This document shows positions 50,646-60,508 of a stretch of DNA of 64,000 bases, in pieces; positions within the stretch are counted from its first letter, which is position 1; every line of letters starts with the position of its first letter. The translations under genes and the position numbers were made by a program. Where the stretch lies: positions 451,762 to 515,761 of the forward strand of contig NZ_QGGQ01000001.1 of NCBI RefSeq assembly GCF_003148665.1, read 5' to 3'. The DNA is from Maribacter polysiphoniae (GTDB lineage: Bacteria; Bacteroidota; Bacteroidia; Flavobacteriales; Flavobacteriaceae). The notes beneath the pieces are model-generated. The model saw only the letters and a program-made list of their open reading frames with translations, did no database searches and was not told where the DNA came from.

Positions 50646-51644
50646 CTATATAAAACTTCTGAATAAGGTATTTCGGAGCAACCATTCAAACAATAGTAAA
50701 GCACCCGCCAAGAATACCCAAGAACGAAATTTTTCGTCGTATTTGTAATACTTGAATTCCTCTATTTCAGTTTTTTCCAATTTATTGATTTCTTCATAAA
50801 TGGCTTCCAATTTTTCATTATCGGTCGCTCTAAAGTATTGTCCTCCTGTTGCTTTTGCGATGTCTTGCAATAGCTCTTCGTCAATTTCAACCTGTCGCAT
50901 ACCATATCGGAATGAGCCATCGGCATTGTAGGCGATGGGCGAAAGGGCATTGCCGTTGGTCCCTAGGCCTATCGTGTATGTTTTGATGCCGTATTCAACG
51001 GCTAGGTCTGCAGCTGTTTGTGGTTCGATAAAGCCGGAATTATTCACACCATCGGTCAATAGGATGATTATTTTACTGATTGCCTTGCTTTCTTTTAAAC
51101 GGTTGACCGAAGTGGCCAATCCCATACCAATGGCCGTACCGTCATTCAATTGCCCATAGGTGATTTCACGTAGTGCATTAAGCACAATGGATTTGTCACT
51201 GGTGATAGGGGTTTTGGTATAGGCTTCCCCTGCATAGGCCACAAGACCTATTCTGTCGTTGGGTCGTTCCTTGATAAAATCCGCGGCTACTTCTTTTAGG
51301 GCGGATAATCGATTGGGCTTCAAGTCCCTGGCCAACATACTTGAGGAAACATCGATTGCCATTACAATGTCGATTCCTTTGGTGGTTTTGGTACGGGTTG
51401 AGATATCCTCGGTTTGTGGCCGGGCCATCGCAACAATAATAGCGGCCAAGGCCAATAACCGAAATACGAACAACAGCGGTTTTAGTTTAGGGAGCAGACC
51501 ACTATTGGAAAAACCTTTTATACTCGAAATCTTAAGGGATGCCGTTAATTCCCTACGCTTAAAAAAATACCATAGGATAGCCAGTGGTAGCAATAAAAGC
51601 AACCAAAAGAACTCTGGATTCGCAAATGATATATTATCTAACAT
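50646..51644 (-). CDS. batA: BatA: membrane-anchored VWA domain protein
   Basis: The 332-aa protein is a paralogue of BatB. It has N-terminal membrane helices (FFWLLLLLPLAILWYFF; FVFRLLALAAIIVAMA), a VWA domain with MIDAS (AIDVSSSMLARDL, NDGTAIGMGLA, LTDGVNNSGF) and a C-terminal helix (WVFLAGALLLFEWLL). Its ATG abuts the stop of the preceding gene with no gap. Confidence 0.92.
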   Translation of the reverse strand: MLDNISFANPEFFWLLLLLPLAILWYFFKRRELTASLKISSIKGFSNSGLLPKLKPLLFVFRLLALAAIIVAMARPQTEDISTRTKTTKGIDIVMAIDVSSSMLARDLKPNRLSALKEVAADFIKERPNDRIGLVAYAGEAYTKTPITSDKSIVLNALREITYGQLNDGTAIGMGLATSVNRLKESKAISKIIILLTDGVNNSGFIEPQTAADLAVEYGIKTYTIGLGTNGNALSPIAYNADGSFRYGMRQVEIDEELLQDIAKATGGQYFRATDNEKLEAIYEEINKLEKTEIEEFKYYKYDEKFRSWVFLAGALLLFEWLLRNTLFRSFI

Positions 51645-53306
51645 TTATACTTCAGTTTTAACTTCTACGGTACTTAATACCCGATTAAAGATTTCTTCCG
51701 CATAGGTATCCCCATCTTCCCAGGTTAGTAAGACCTGTTGTTGGAATCCTTTGCCACCAAAACTCAGAATGGCATATTTTCCTTTCACCAGTTCTTCGGA
51801 ATCTGGGACCTTGAATTTGGCACTACCATAGGTTTTTAAGCCCTTAACCCCAGAAACAGTTACGAATTCCTCTTGTTTTGTGATTATGTTTTTGGCTCCT
51901 TTTGCTTCAAAATTACGCAAGAGTTGATCTATGGTTTTTTCGAAATCAGGTTCTACCGGTTGGGTAAAAGTCGTCGAGGTCGTTGCCAAGGTCAAAAAGG
52001 ATTTATCTTCCCTAAACAAGAATGTTTGAAGGTCCTTTATGTTGGCTTTGGCCTCAGCAGGTATTTCCACTTCCTGGCGTACCAATACTTCCGGGGACTC
52101 CAAGCTTATAGGTGGGTATCCGTAGGAACTTGCGACCCATTCATTGTCCAGTAAAAGTTTGGAGGGATGTCCTGAAATCGTATCCCAAACCTTGACAGGG
52201 CCATAATATCCGATTAGTGCAATACCCGCAATCAAAAGCAGGCCTATGGCGGTAGTTCCCGCAATTACCCATTTTTTCTTTTCGCGTTTGCGGGCCAATT
52301 CATTTTGATATTCCTCTTGCGCCATTAATTCTTCCAAGGTTGGTTCCGGAATGGCCTCATGCGTTTTTACCACAATATGCTCAACTACCTTTCTGTCTTG
52401 CAGTGCTACATTGGTCGGTGGTTTTGATTTGGCGAATTTCACCAAATCGGCAGTCCTTAAAATGTTCTTGAACTGATTGATGGTATCTTTGTCGAGTTCA
52501 AGTTCCCCGGCATCCTTGAGCAGCTCCAATTTGTCGATCAACTCATCCGTAGTACTTTCCATGGCCGATACATTCGCATCTTCCTCAAGGTAAGAACGTA
52601 CGATGTCCGTTAATTCGGAATAGTATTGTTTGTATTCGTCTTGGATAAGGTATTTGGAATTGTCCAATTTCTTTAATTCCAACAAAGCACGATCGTAAGG
52701 TGGCAATAGGGCTTCCTTTTCAGCATTGGTCAAGGGTTTCTTACGGAATACGAACCAATATAAAAGGGCGGCAGCCAAGGCCAATACCGCTAAAATCACT
52801 AAAAGGATCTTCCACCATCCCGGATTGGTTTTTTCTACCTGGATCAAGGGTTTAATATCGTACATCTTTTGCGCCATGGTATCAACCGGCACTGTGGCGA
52901 CGTTTATGAGCAACGAGTCCGTAAAATATCCTTTCCCGTTGATATCAATTCGTTGCGCAGGCAATTTGTATGAACCGGAATCGAATTGTGTTAGTGCATA
53001 GGTTTTCAATAGGGTGATCCTGTCCTTTTTACGGGTGGTGTCGGTAGCAAATGCCTCGACGGTCTCTAAGGGCGAAAATGTTTGTCCTTCTGGAAAGATG
53101 ACCATATCGGTCGAATCGACTTCAACGGTTACCTTGAATTTCAGTTGATCACCGATTTTGATAAAGGTCGTATCTACCGCTGAGGAAATTTTCGGTGTTG
53201 TTTGGGCAAACCCAAGACTACAGTAGCATAATGCGCACAGGAAGAAGCAGCGTACTAAAAAAGTACGCAAAACCCAGATTCGTATTTGGTAATTTTTGAC
53301 ACCCAT
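51645..53306 (-). CDS. Bat-operon protein of unknown function with two membrane helices
   Basis: This is a 553-aa protein. A signal peptide (CYCSLGFAQ, to about 35) is followed by a beta-rich periplasmic domain (about 40-165, containing KFKVTVEVDSTDMVIFPEG), a first membrane helix (ILLVILAVLALAAALLYWFVF, about 170-190), a helical cytoplasmic segment (YYSELTDIVRSYLEED, about 230-270), a second helix (VIAGTTAIGLLLIAGIALIGYY, about 330-352) and a C-terminal domain of about 200 residues. The first half resembles BatD in layout, so a BatD relative is likely. Its ATG overlaps the stop of the DUF58 gene (TGATG). An extra upstream TTG codon is not used in my call. Confidence 0.7.
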   Translation of the reverse strand: MGVKNYQIRIWVLRTFLVRCFFLCALCYCSLGFAQTTPKISSAVDTTFIKIGDQLKFKVTVEVDSTDMVIFPEGQTFSPLETVEAFATDTTRKKDRITLLKTYALTQFDSGSYKLPAQRIDINGKGYFTDSLLINVATVPVDTMAQKMYDIKPLIQVEKTNPGWWKILLVILAVLALAAALLYWFVFRKKPLTNAEKEALLPPYDRALLELKKLDNSKYLIQDEYKQYYSELTDIVRSYLEEDANVSAMESTTDELIDKLELLKDAGELELDKDTINQFKNILRTADLVKFAKSKPPTNVALQDRKVVEHIVVKTHEAIPEPTLEELMAQEEYQNELARKREKKKWVIAGTTAIGLLLIAGIALIGYYGPVKVWDTISGHPSKLLLDNEWVASSYGYPPISLESPEVLVRQEVEIPAEAKANIKDLQTFLFREDKSFLTLATTSTTFTQPVEPDFEKTIDQLLRNFEAKGAKNIITKQEEFVTVSGVKGLKTYGSAKFKVPDSEELVKGKYAILSFGGKGFQQQVLLTWEDGDTYAEEIFNRVLSTVEVKTEV

Positions 53307-54172
53307 CAACCTCTTCTTTTAAAATAGCCTAATAGCTTTTTAACGTAACTTTCATCAACCCTGCAATTCAGCACTCCGCATCCTGATTTGGTAAACGACT
53401 CCTGAAAATATTTTACCCTTTGACGATGGTGTTCCCCATATGCCATACGAACACTTTTTGATTGGGTGTTGACCAATTGTAGCTTGCCGGTTTCCGCATC
53501 CTCCATTTGAACCATACCGAGGTTTGGAATGTTTTCCTCCCGTTCGTCATAGATTCGGATACCGGTTACATCATGCTTGTTTCCGGTAATTTTAAGGGTC
53601 TTGACATAGTCATCATCAATAAAATCGGAAAGCACAAAGACAATGGCTTTCTTTTTCATGACATTGGTCAGGTATTTCAAGGCTTCGGCAATATTCGTTT
53701 TATTGCTTTTGGGTTTAAACTCAAGTAATTCCCTAATGATACGAAGTACGTGTGATTTTCCTTTTTTCGGAGGAATATAAAGTTCAACCTCATCTGAGAA
53801 CAACAGGAGTCCTACCTTGTCATTGTTTTGCATGGCAGAGAATGCCAACGTAGCCGAAATTTCAGTGATAATTTCTTTTTTGAATTGATTGGTGGTACCA
53901 AAAAATTCCGAACCACTCACATCTACCATTAACATCATGGTCAGTTCGCGTTCTTCTTCAAAGACCTTTATGTAGGGTTCGTTGTACCTGGCCGTTACAT
54001 TCCAGTCGATATTACGCACGTCATCCCCGAACTGGTATTGCCGCACTTCACTGAAGGTCATACCACGCCCTTTGAAAGTGGAATGGTATTCCCCTCCAAA
54101 AATATGATCGGACAGACGACGCGTCTTAATCTCAATCTTACGAACTTTCTTTAGTAATTCTTTGGTATCCAT
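53306..54172 (-). CDS. DUF58 domain protein
   Basis: The 288-aa cytoplasmic protein has the DUF58 signature FGDDVRNIDWNVTARYNEPYIKVFEEERE, followed by a degenerate VWA-like fold (MLMVDVSGSEFFG, IVFVLSDFIDDDY). DUF58 proteins accompany MoxR ATPases and VWA proteins. It lies between moxR (89 bp gap) and the unknown Bat-operon gene, with which it shares a one-base overlap. Confidence 0.93.
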   Translation of the reverse strand: MDTKELLKKVRKIEIKTRRLSDHIFGGEYHSTFKGRGMTFSEVRQYQFGDDVRNIDWNVTARYNEPYIKVFEEERELTMMLMVDVSGSEFFGTTNQFKKEIITEISATLAFSAMQNNDKVGLLLFSDEVELYIPPKKGKSHVLRIIRELLEFKPKSNKTNIAEALKYLTNVMKKKAIVFVLSDFIDDDYVKTLKITGNKHDVTGIRIYDEREENIPNLGMVQMEDAETGKLQLVNTQSKSVRMAYGEHHRQRVKYFQESFTKSGCGVLNCRVDESYVKKLLGYFKRRG

Positions 54173-54261
54173 CTTTTATAACAAACAGTAATAAGTATTC
54201 AATAACCGAGTGTAGCCAATGTTCGGAGGAACGATACGGGCCACTGTATACTGCCTACTGT

Positions 54262-55263
54262 CTATGGTACTTCAACCTCATTGACAATCTTGTTGATGAT
54301 TTCCTCGGAAGTGATATTCTCTGCTTCGGCCTCATATGTTAAGCCAATCCTATGTCTAAGCACGTCATGTACCACAGCTCTGACATCCTCAGGAACCACG
54401 TAGCCCCTGCGTTTGATAAAAGCGTAACATTTGGCAGCAACACCGAGATTAATACTTCCACGCGGGGAAGCACCAAAACTGATTAAGGGTTTGAGGTTCT
54501 CAAGATTGTATTTCTCTGGATAACGGGTCGCAAAAACGATATCCAAAATGTATTTTTCGATTTTCTCGTCCATATAGACCTCCCTTACCGCCTTTTGGGC
54601 ACTTAAGATCTGTTGGGTGGAAATCACGGGATTGACTTTTTCATAAGCACCCAATAGATTTTGGCGCATGATCAGTTGTTCCTCGTTCATTTTGGGGTAG
54701 TCGATTACCGTCTTCAACATAAAACGGTCTACTTGCGCTTCGGGTAACGGATAGGTACCTTCTTGCTCTACCGGGTTTTGGGTCGCCATAACCAGGAATG
54801 GCTTGTCAAGTATAAAGGTTTCATCCCCAATGGTCACCTGTTTTTCCTGCATGGCTTCCAAAAGGGCCGATTGTACTTTTGCCGGAGCCCTGTTTATCTC
54901 ATCCGCTAGGACGAAATTTGCGAAAATGGGACCTTTTTTAATTGAAAAATCATTTTCTTTTATATTGTAGATCAAGGTTCCTACCACATCGGCGGGTAAA
55001 AGATCGGGGGTAAACTGTATTCTACTAAAACTGCCTTTCACCGCTTTGGCCAGGGTGTTGATGGCAAGGGTCTTCGCTAATCCCGGGACACCTTCCAACA
55101 AAATATGCCCCTGTCCCAACAGACCTATGAGCAATCTTTCGACCATATGCTTTTGGCCGACGATCACTTTGTTCATTTCCAACATCAAGAGGTCTATAAA
55201 AGCGCTTTCTTGGGCAATTTTTTCATTTACTGCGCTAATGTCAATTGAAGTATTTTCTTCCAT
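54262..55263 (-). CDS. MoxR-family AAA+ ATPase
   Basis: The 333-aa protein has Walker A GVPGLAKT (58-65), Walker B in FVLADEINRAP (about 117-127), sensor 1 MATQNP and arginine finger region EAQVDRFM. MoxR ATPases act as chaperones that mature VWA-domain partners; here those would be BatA and BatB. It is the first gene of the long operon reading down to batE. Confidence 0.94.
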   Translation of the reverse strand: MEENTSIDISAVNEKIAQESAFIDLLMLEMNKVIVGQKHMVERLLIGLLGQGHILLEGVPGLAKTLAINTLAKAVKGSFSRIQFTPDLLPADVVGTLIYNIKENDFSIKKGPIFANFVLADEINRAPAKVQSALLEAMQEKQVTIGDETFILDKPFLVMATQNPVEQEGTYPLPEAQVDRFMLKTVIDYPKMNEEQLIMRQNLLGAYEKVNPVISTQQILSAQKAVREVYMDEKIEKYILDIVFATRYPEKYNLENLKPLISFGASPRGSINLGVAAKCYAFIKRRGYVVPEDVRAVVHDVLRHRIGLTYEAEAENITSEEIINKIVNEVEVP

Positions 55264-55423
55264 ATATTTTATTGCATTTTTGGGTATTGGTCCGATTTGA
55301 TCTTAACAGTGGTGCAAATTGAAAATTTATTCATAGTAACGCTGTTAATGTATGGTTAAAAATTCATGAAAGCCCTTATTTTTATGAAGTTTTTAAGTGA
55401 TTTCTTTTTAATTTCACACGCCT

Positions 55424-55801
55424 ATGGCAAACATAACCAAATTTTCGAAAACTATGTCTGGGACCATGACCTGGGGAAGATGGGGAAAGCAGCTTGGGAA
55501 AGATGGGATGACACGGCTAATAAAGCATTGTTTGGAGGTGGGAATAACCACTTTTGACCATGCCGATATCCATAGGGGCTATACCACCGAAGCCGAATTT
55601 GGAAATGCTTTTTCCAAGAGTGGGATTCCCCGTGTTGCAATTCAACCCATACCAAAATGCGGCATTCAATTGATATCGGGTAATCGTACGACTGGTTATT
55701 GTAAATCAATACAACTGATCCATGGAACGAATAAACAGGTTCCCCGTAGTCGAGGATTGATTCATTTTGTTGGAAACCGGCCATGGGCATCCTTTACCTA
55801 A
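55424..55801 (+). pseudogene. Truncated, decayed aldo/keto reductase
   Basis: The first about 85 residues (GTMTWGRWGK, LIKHCLEVGITTFDHADIHRGYTTEAEFG, KCGIQLISGNR) clearly match the N-terminus of YdhF-like aldo/keto reductases of about 290 residues. The expected catalytic Tyr in the Asp-x-Tyr-Gly-Gly segment is replaced (DIHRGY), and after the ISGNR segment the sequence no longer resembles the family and stops at 125 aa. The rest of the barrel is missing downstream, where the SDR gene begins 12 bp later. I read it as a dead remnant, although the frame itself is open. Confidence 0.65.
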
Positions 55802-55813
55802 AAATAAAGACCA

Positions 55814-56569
55814 ATGAATAAAACAGTGTTAATAACAGGCGCTACTAGCGGAATAGGGCGTGCCACAGCAAAGCTCTTTGCGGCAAACAAGTTCAAATTG
55901 ATTATCTGTGGAAGACGTCAAGATCGTTTACTCGAACTACAACAAGAACTAAGTGGTTTGACCAACGTGCATGCGCTTAATTTTGATGTTCGAAACAGGG
56001 GGCAGGTAACCGAACAAATCAACGCTTTACCCCCTGCATTTTCCGATATTGATATCTTGGTGAACAATGCGGGAAACGCCCACGGGTTAGACCCGATTGA
56101 GGAGGGTAGTTTGGATGATTGGGATGCCATGATCGATATTAATGTAAAGGGTTTGCTCTATGTGACGAAAGCGATTTTGCCAAAAATGGTGGCTAAAAAA
56201 GGCGGGCATATCATAAACATCGGCTCTACGGCGGGTAAGGAAGTGTATCCCAAAGGAAATGTGTATTGTGCCAGTAAGCACGCTGTTGATGCCATAAACC
56301 AGGGTATGCGAATTGACCTTAATCAGTACGGTATTCGTGTTGGGGCCATAAATCCGGGATTGGTAGAGACCGAATTCAGCCAAGTGCGTTTTAAGGGGGA
56401 TACCCATAAGGCAGCCAAGGTCTATGAGGGGTTTCAAGCCTTGCGGCCTGAAGATATCGCCGATATCATTCTTTTTGTGGTCACCCGACCCTATCATGTG
56501 AATATTGCCGATTTGGTGGTAATGCCCACTGCACAGGCCAGCGCTACTATAGTAAATAAAAATAATTAG
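55814..56569 (+). CDS. SDR-family NAD(P)-dependent dehydrogenase (YdfG-like)
   Basis: The 251-aa classical short-chain dehydrogenase has the cofactor motif [12 protein letters not shown], an Arg-rich ICGRRQDRL favouring [12 protein letters not shown], and the catalytic Ser and Tyr-x-x-x-Lys in [23 protein letters not shown]. The C-terminal part [13 protein letters not shown] follows the YdfG (3-hydroxy acid/serine dehydrogenase) pattern. The substrate is uncertain. Confidence 0.92.
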   Translation: MNKTVLITGATSGIGRATAKLFAANKFKLIICGRRQDRLLELQQELSGLTNVHALNFDVRNRGQVTEQINALPPAFSDIDILVNNAGNAHGLDPIEEGSLDDWDAMIDINVKGLLYVTKAILPKMVAKKGGHIINIGSTAGKEVYPKGNVYCASKHAVDAINQGMRIDLNQYGIRVGAINPGLVETEFSQVRFKGDTHKAAKVYEGFQALRPEDIADIILFVVTRPYHVNIADLVVMPTAQASATIVNKNN

Positions 56570-56644
56570 TGTCAATCAAGATTGTTTGAAAGAAAAGGTT
56601 TGAAATGATTTTTCATTTATTCGAACTTATAATCCATAATTCCT

Positions 56645-57781
56645 ATGATTAACAAACGCCTCTTGGTAAAAAACCTTCTTGCCCATAATGATGAGAATAG
56701 CTTTTACGATAAAAAGCGTTTTATAGCCATTGGACACAAAGAGGGAAAGGCCAAATTCCTGAAACACGTTTGTGCCTTGGCCAATAGCAACCCCACGAAC
56801 CATTCGTTTATCGTCATTGGGGTAGAGGATGTTGATAATACCATTGTTGGGGTCGATTTTTTCGATGATAGCAAGATACAGAACCTGATCAATGCCTATC
56901 TGGACAACCCCCCGTTGATAGCCTATGAGAATATTCCCTTTCCACACCTACCTGAAGGTAAGGTCGTCGGCTTGGTCACTATAAGTTCTACCGGGAAAGT
57001 CTGTTCTTTAAGAAAGAATATCTGGAAATATTATGGTGGTTCGGTTTTTTTCAGGGAAGGTAGTATCAGCATGCCCAAAGCTTATGATATTGAATTAAAG
57101 GACATCAATTCAGAGGTTGTTGCTACCATAGAGCTACATGCGCAAAACAATATTGAATTGACCTTGGATGGGGTCATCGATTTTATCAACCATAGGCATA
57201 AAGATCTGGAAAGCAACTATAAGGTGTTTAAGGAACAATTTGTGGTTTGTTGGGCAGGGCATACCAAAAAAGTGAAGGATAAGACTTATTTCTCACGGGT
57301 AGATATTGAGCTGATCAACGAGCAGGTAAGATTGTTCTACTCTACACTCGATGAGGTAAGGGTTGGCTATAATGAAGATAGTTTTACGATTACTGAATAC
57401 GTGCAGTTAGGACTTGGTAAATCCCATGAATATTATCCTTTGGAAGAGGTGCAGATCATTTTTGAGGAGAATGGTACGTATCAGATCCAAAGCGAGATGA
57501 TCTTTGAGCCCCCAAAGTACGATACAAAAACATTGCACCATATTTTCAATACGAACAAAGCCTTACTTATGAAGTTGGAAAATGGTGAGATCCTGAAACC
57601 TACCGAAAAGCACGATTTGACCCGTTTGCCGGCAACCTATCTTATTTGTTTTCTAAATGGATTTGAAGAAGCCAAACCCTTAATGGAAAAGGCACGTCCC
57701 CTATTAAAAAGGACAGACCAGACTACTTATAATTCCTTAAAGGAAACCTTGCGTATTTTAAGGAAGGTGAAGTATAATTAG
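56645..57781 (+). CDS. AlbA_2 (Schlafen-type) domain protein, unknown role
   Basis: The 378-aa protein has an N-terminal third with the AlbA_2 pattern (FLKHVCALANSNPTNHSFIVIGVED, VGVDFFDDSKIQNLINAYLDNPP, HLPEGKVVGLVTIS, VFFREGS), often annotated as a putative DNA-binding or ATP-binding domain. The remaining 240 residues (FSRVDIELINEQVRLFYSTLDEV, YPLEEVQIIFEENGTYQIQSEMIFE) are not recognised. There is no signal peptide. It is monocistronic as far as I can see. The 265 bp to the next gene hold nothing I can support. Confidence 0.75.
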   Translation: MINKRLLVKNLLAHNDENSFYDKKRFIAIGHKEGKAKFLKHVCALANSNPTNHSFIVIGVEDVDNTIVGVDFFDDSKIQNLINAYLDNPPLIAYENIPFPHLPEGKVVGLVTISSTGKVCSLRKNIWKYYGGSVFFREGSISMPKAYDIELKDINSEVVATIELHAQNNIELTLDGVIDFINHRHKDLESNYKVFKEQFVVCWAGHTKKVKDKTYFSRVDIELINEQVRLFYSTLDEVRVGYNEDSFTITEYVQLGLGKSHEYYPLEEVQIIFEENGTYQIQSEMIFEPPKYDTKTLHHIFNTNKALLMKLENGEILKPTEKHDLTRLPATYLICFLNGFEEAKPLMEKARPLLKRTDQTTYNSLKETLRILRKVKYN

Positions 57782-58046
57782 GATCTATATGATTGTGTCT
57801 AACGGTATTCCGTGGAAATTTCCGTGATAGGTAAGAAGGCAAAATAAAGATAAATGAATGGGAAAGGGGAATGCATCAATTTTAAATCAGCTACCCTGGA
57901 AGGCCACAAAGATATTTTTTCAACAACGATTCAAATAGTTCGTGCCAAGGCGATACAATAATCCAAAAATATACGTATTTTGTATAGGTAGTGAACAATG
58001 GTGTAGTTGATGAAAAAGAGGAATGATAATTATGAAATTATAGGAT

Positions 58047-58556
58047 ATGAAGGTACAGTTTATATTGATTTTTGGAATGTTGGGCATACTAAGTTGCAAT
58101 GAGCAAAAGGAGCTGAGTTCGATCAACCCTGAAAACTGGTCAAAGAGAACCATTGATATCAGTAAAAAGGACAGTTTGGAATATGGTAAATCCTATTTAT
58201 CCATTTATTCACAGATCTATAGTACATCAGAACATAAAACGCATAACCTTACATCAATGGTAAGCTTGCGTAACACAAGCGATAAGGATACGATTTACGT
58301 TCTAAAGGCGAATTATTTTGACACCCATGGCAAACATGTTAGAACCTATTTTAACACACCGATTTATCTGAGTCCATTGGAAACTGCCGAGATCATCATT
58401 GATGAAGTCGATATTTCGGGAGGTACGGGCTCAAACTTTATTTTTGAATGGAAAGTGCCTTTGGGTTCTTCAGAACCCTTATTTGAAGGGGTTATGAATT
58501 CGACCATGGGACAACAGGGATTGTCCTTTACAACGCAGGCTAGGCGTATCGAATAG
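58047..58556 (+). CDS. DUF3124 lipoprotein
   Basis: The 169-aa protein has a lipobox GILSC (Cys about 17). The mature part matches the DUF3124 pattern: YGKSYLSIYSQIYSTSEHKTHNLTSMVSLRNTS, then LSPLETAEIIIDEVDISGGTGSNF and a final GQQGLSFTTQ. Its function is unknown. It is convergent with the amylosucrase-type gene. Confidence 0.88.
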   Translation: MKVQFILIFGMLGILSCNEQKELSSINPENWSKRTIDISKKDSLEYGKSYLSIYSQIYSTSEHKTHNLTSMVSLRNTSDKDTIYVLKANYFDTHGKHVRTYFNTPIYLSPLETAEIIIDEVDISGGTGSNFIFEWKVPLGSSEPLFEGVMNSTMGQQGLSFTTQARRIE

Positions 58557-58574
58557 CCACACGCTTAAGGGGTT

Positions 58575-60507
58575 CTACTTGGTTTTGCCCAACCACAACA
58601 TTTGATAGGGCATTAATCGCAACGTGCCATTTGGAAAGGTGATTTTTTCTCCCGAAATCAAGTCGGTGGGATTGGACTTGGATCCATAAGAACCAAGGGT
58701 GTTTTCGTATATGGCCTGAGGTACCTCATCAAAATTACAAACAACCAGTACCCCGTTGTTTTTACCCATAGGTCTTTCATAGATCAGGTAGTGGGGGTTA
58801 TGGGCTTCATACAGGATTATGTTGTTCCGGTCGGCAAATGCAGGATGCTGTTTGCGCAATCGGATCAAATGCTGTAATGAATAGAATATTTGGGAATGAT
58901 GGTTTTTTTGTGCATCAATCTGTGCTATGGTATCCCAATCTTGGTGTGGTCGATTGACCCAACGACTATCTTCTTTTTTATCATGGTCCTCCAAATACGA
59001 ATAATCGTTTAAGGCCCCAATTTCATCTCCCGCATAGATAAGGGGAACACCGCCATAAGAGAGTATTATGCCATGCATCATGATTATTTTGGCTATGGCC
59101 TGTTCTATTTTGCTTTGATTCTCCTGTTCAAGGGCTTTTTCCAATCCCAGTAGGGATGCAGCACTTCCTGTGATCCTGCCATCGCCCGTTTTCGGATTGT
59201 ACATGAACATATGTCCCTTGGCAGGGGACCAATCAATTTTCTGGCAGTAATAATCAAGTAGGAATTTGCGATGTGATTTCGCGTTCCAGCCAATTTCATG
59301 AATATGGTGGTCTTCAAATCCCAAACCAATATCGTCATGGCACCGAATGTAATTGATCCATGTGGTTTCTTTGGGTTTTTCTGGAAGGGAATGGATGTTT
59401 TTATAGAGCAACACTGCCTTTTTAGTGGCGATGGCATCCCATAATAGGGCCATTAAGGTGGCATTATAGGCGATTTCACATTCATTGCCTTTCATTGTCC
59501 CCGAACCAAAATATTTTATGATCTCTTTTGGGGCCACTATGGCCTCTGCCAAGAATATGACCCCTGGTGCGATTACTTGCAGGCACATCCTGAATAGAGA
59601 GATCAATGCATGGGCCTCGGGCAAGTTTTGGGATACGGTCCCTAGCTTTTTCCACATAAAGGCAAGAGCATCCAACCGCACAACATCAACACCAAGGTTC
59701 GCCAGTTTTATTAGATTGCCCAACATTTCGATAAAGACCTCGGGATTCGAGTAATTAAGGTCCCACTGATATTGGTTAAAGACCGTCATAACCCATTTTT
59801 TCATTTCGGTATTGAAGGTGAAATTACCCGGAGAGGTCATTGGAAATATTTCGGGAAGTGTTTTTTCAAACTCATCGGGCAAGGTGCGGTCTGGGTATAT
59901 GTGGTAATAATTTTGGTATTTGGGGTCGCCTGCCATGGCCTTTTCGGCCCAAACGTACTCATTGGAGGTATGGTTTGCGACAAAATCGAGCATTAAATAC
60001 ATGTTTTTATCACGCATTTTTTGGGTTAAATCCAAAAGGTCCTCCGTGCTGCCGAATCGTGGGTCTACCTCATAATAACTATTAACGGCATAACCACCGT
60101 CATTTTCACCTTGGGGTCTAGGGGTAATGGGCATTAGATGGATGAAATTCACCCCAAGTTTTTCGAAATAGCCCAACTTTTTTTCCAGTCCCTTAAGATC
60201 CTTATTGAAATGATCCACATACAATTGCATGCCAACAAGCTGTTCGGATTGGTGCCAATTTCCTTCATTGATGCGTTGTATGTCGAGTAACTTCAGTGGC
60301 GATGGTCTTTGTTCAAAAAGGATGGGAAGCGTACGCAATAGTTTTACAAAGGATTTCTTATGGTCTTTTTCGGGATAGAGTGAAAAAAACAAATCCTTGA
60401 TCAATGTAAGGTTGGTGGCCAACCGTTGTTCAAAGAGGGCTTCAACATCATTTGCTATGGTCTTTTTGGATTCCGTAGCAAGATATTTATGAATGGATGC
60501 TTGATTC
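58575..60507 (-). CDS. GH13 alpha-glucanase, amylosucrase-like (subfamily 4 type)
   Basis: The protein is 644 aa, close to amylosucrases (about 630-640), with their helical N-terminal domain (to about 85). The TIM-barrel regions are LMLDFVANHTSNEYVW (region I), GVDVVRLDALAF with the nucleophile Asp (about 278), IFLAEAIVAP with the acid Glu (about 319), and IRCHDDIGLGF with the third Asp. There is no signal peptide, so the substrate is intracellular. Its ATG spans 60509-60507, overlapping the fructokinase stop by one base, so sucrose cleavage releasing fructose is the natural reading. Transglucosylase and hydrolase activity cannot be separated from sequence. Confidence 0.85.
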
Positions 60508-60508
60508 A

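Noticed and set aside
55452-55790. Minus-strand frame of 112 aa opposite the aldo/keto reductase remnant
   Set aside because: No family resemblance; the plus-strand N-terminus matches aldo/keto reductases, so this is most likely a shadow frame.
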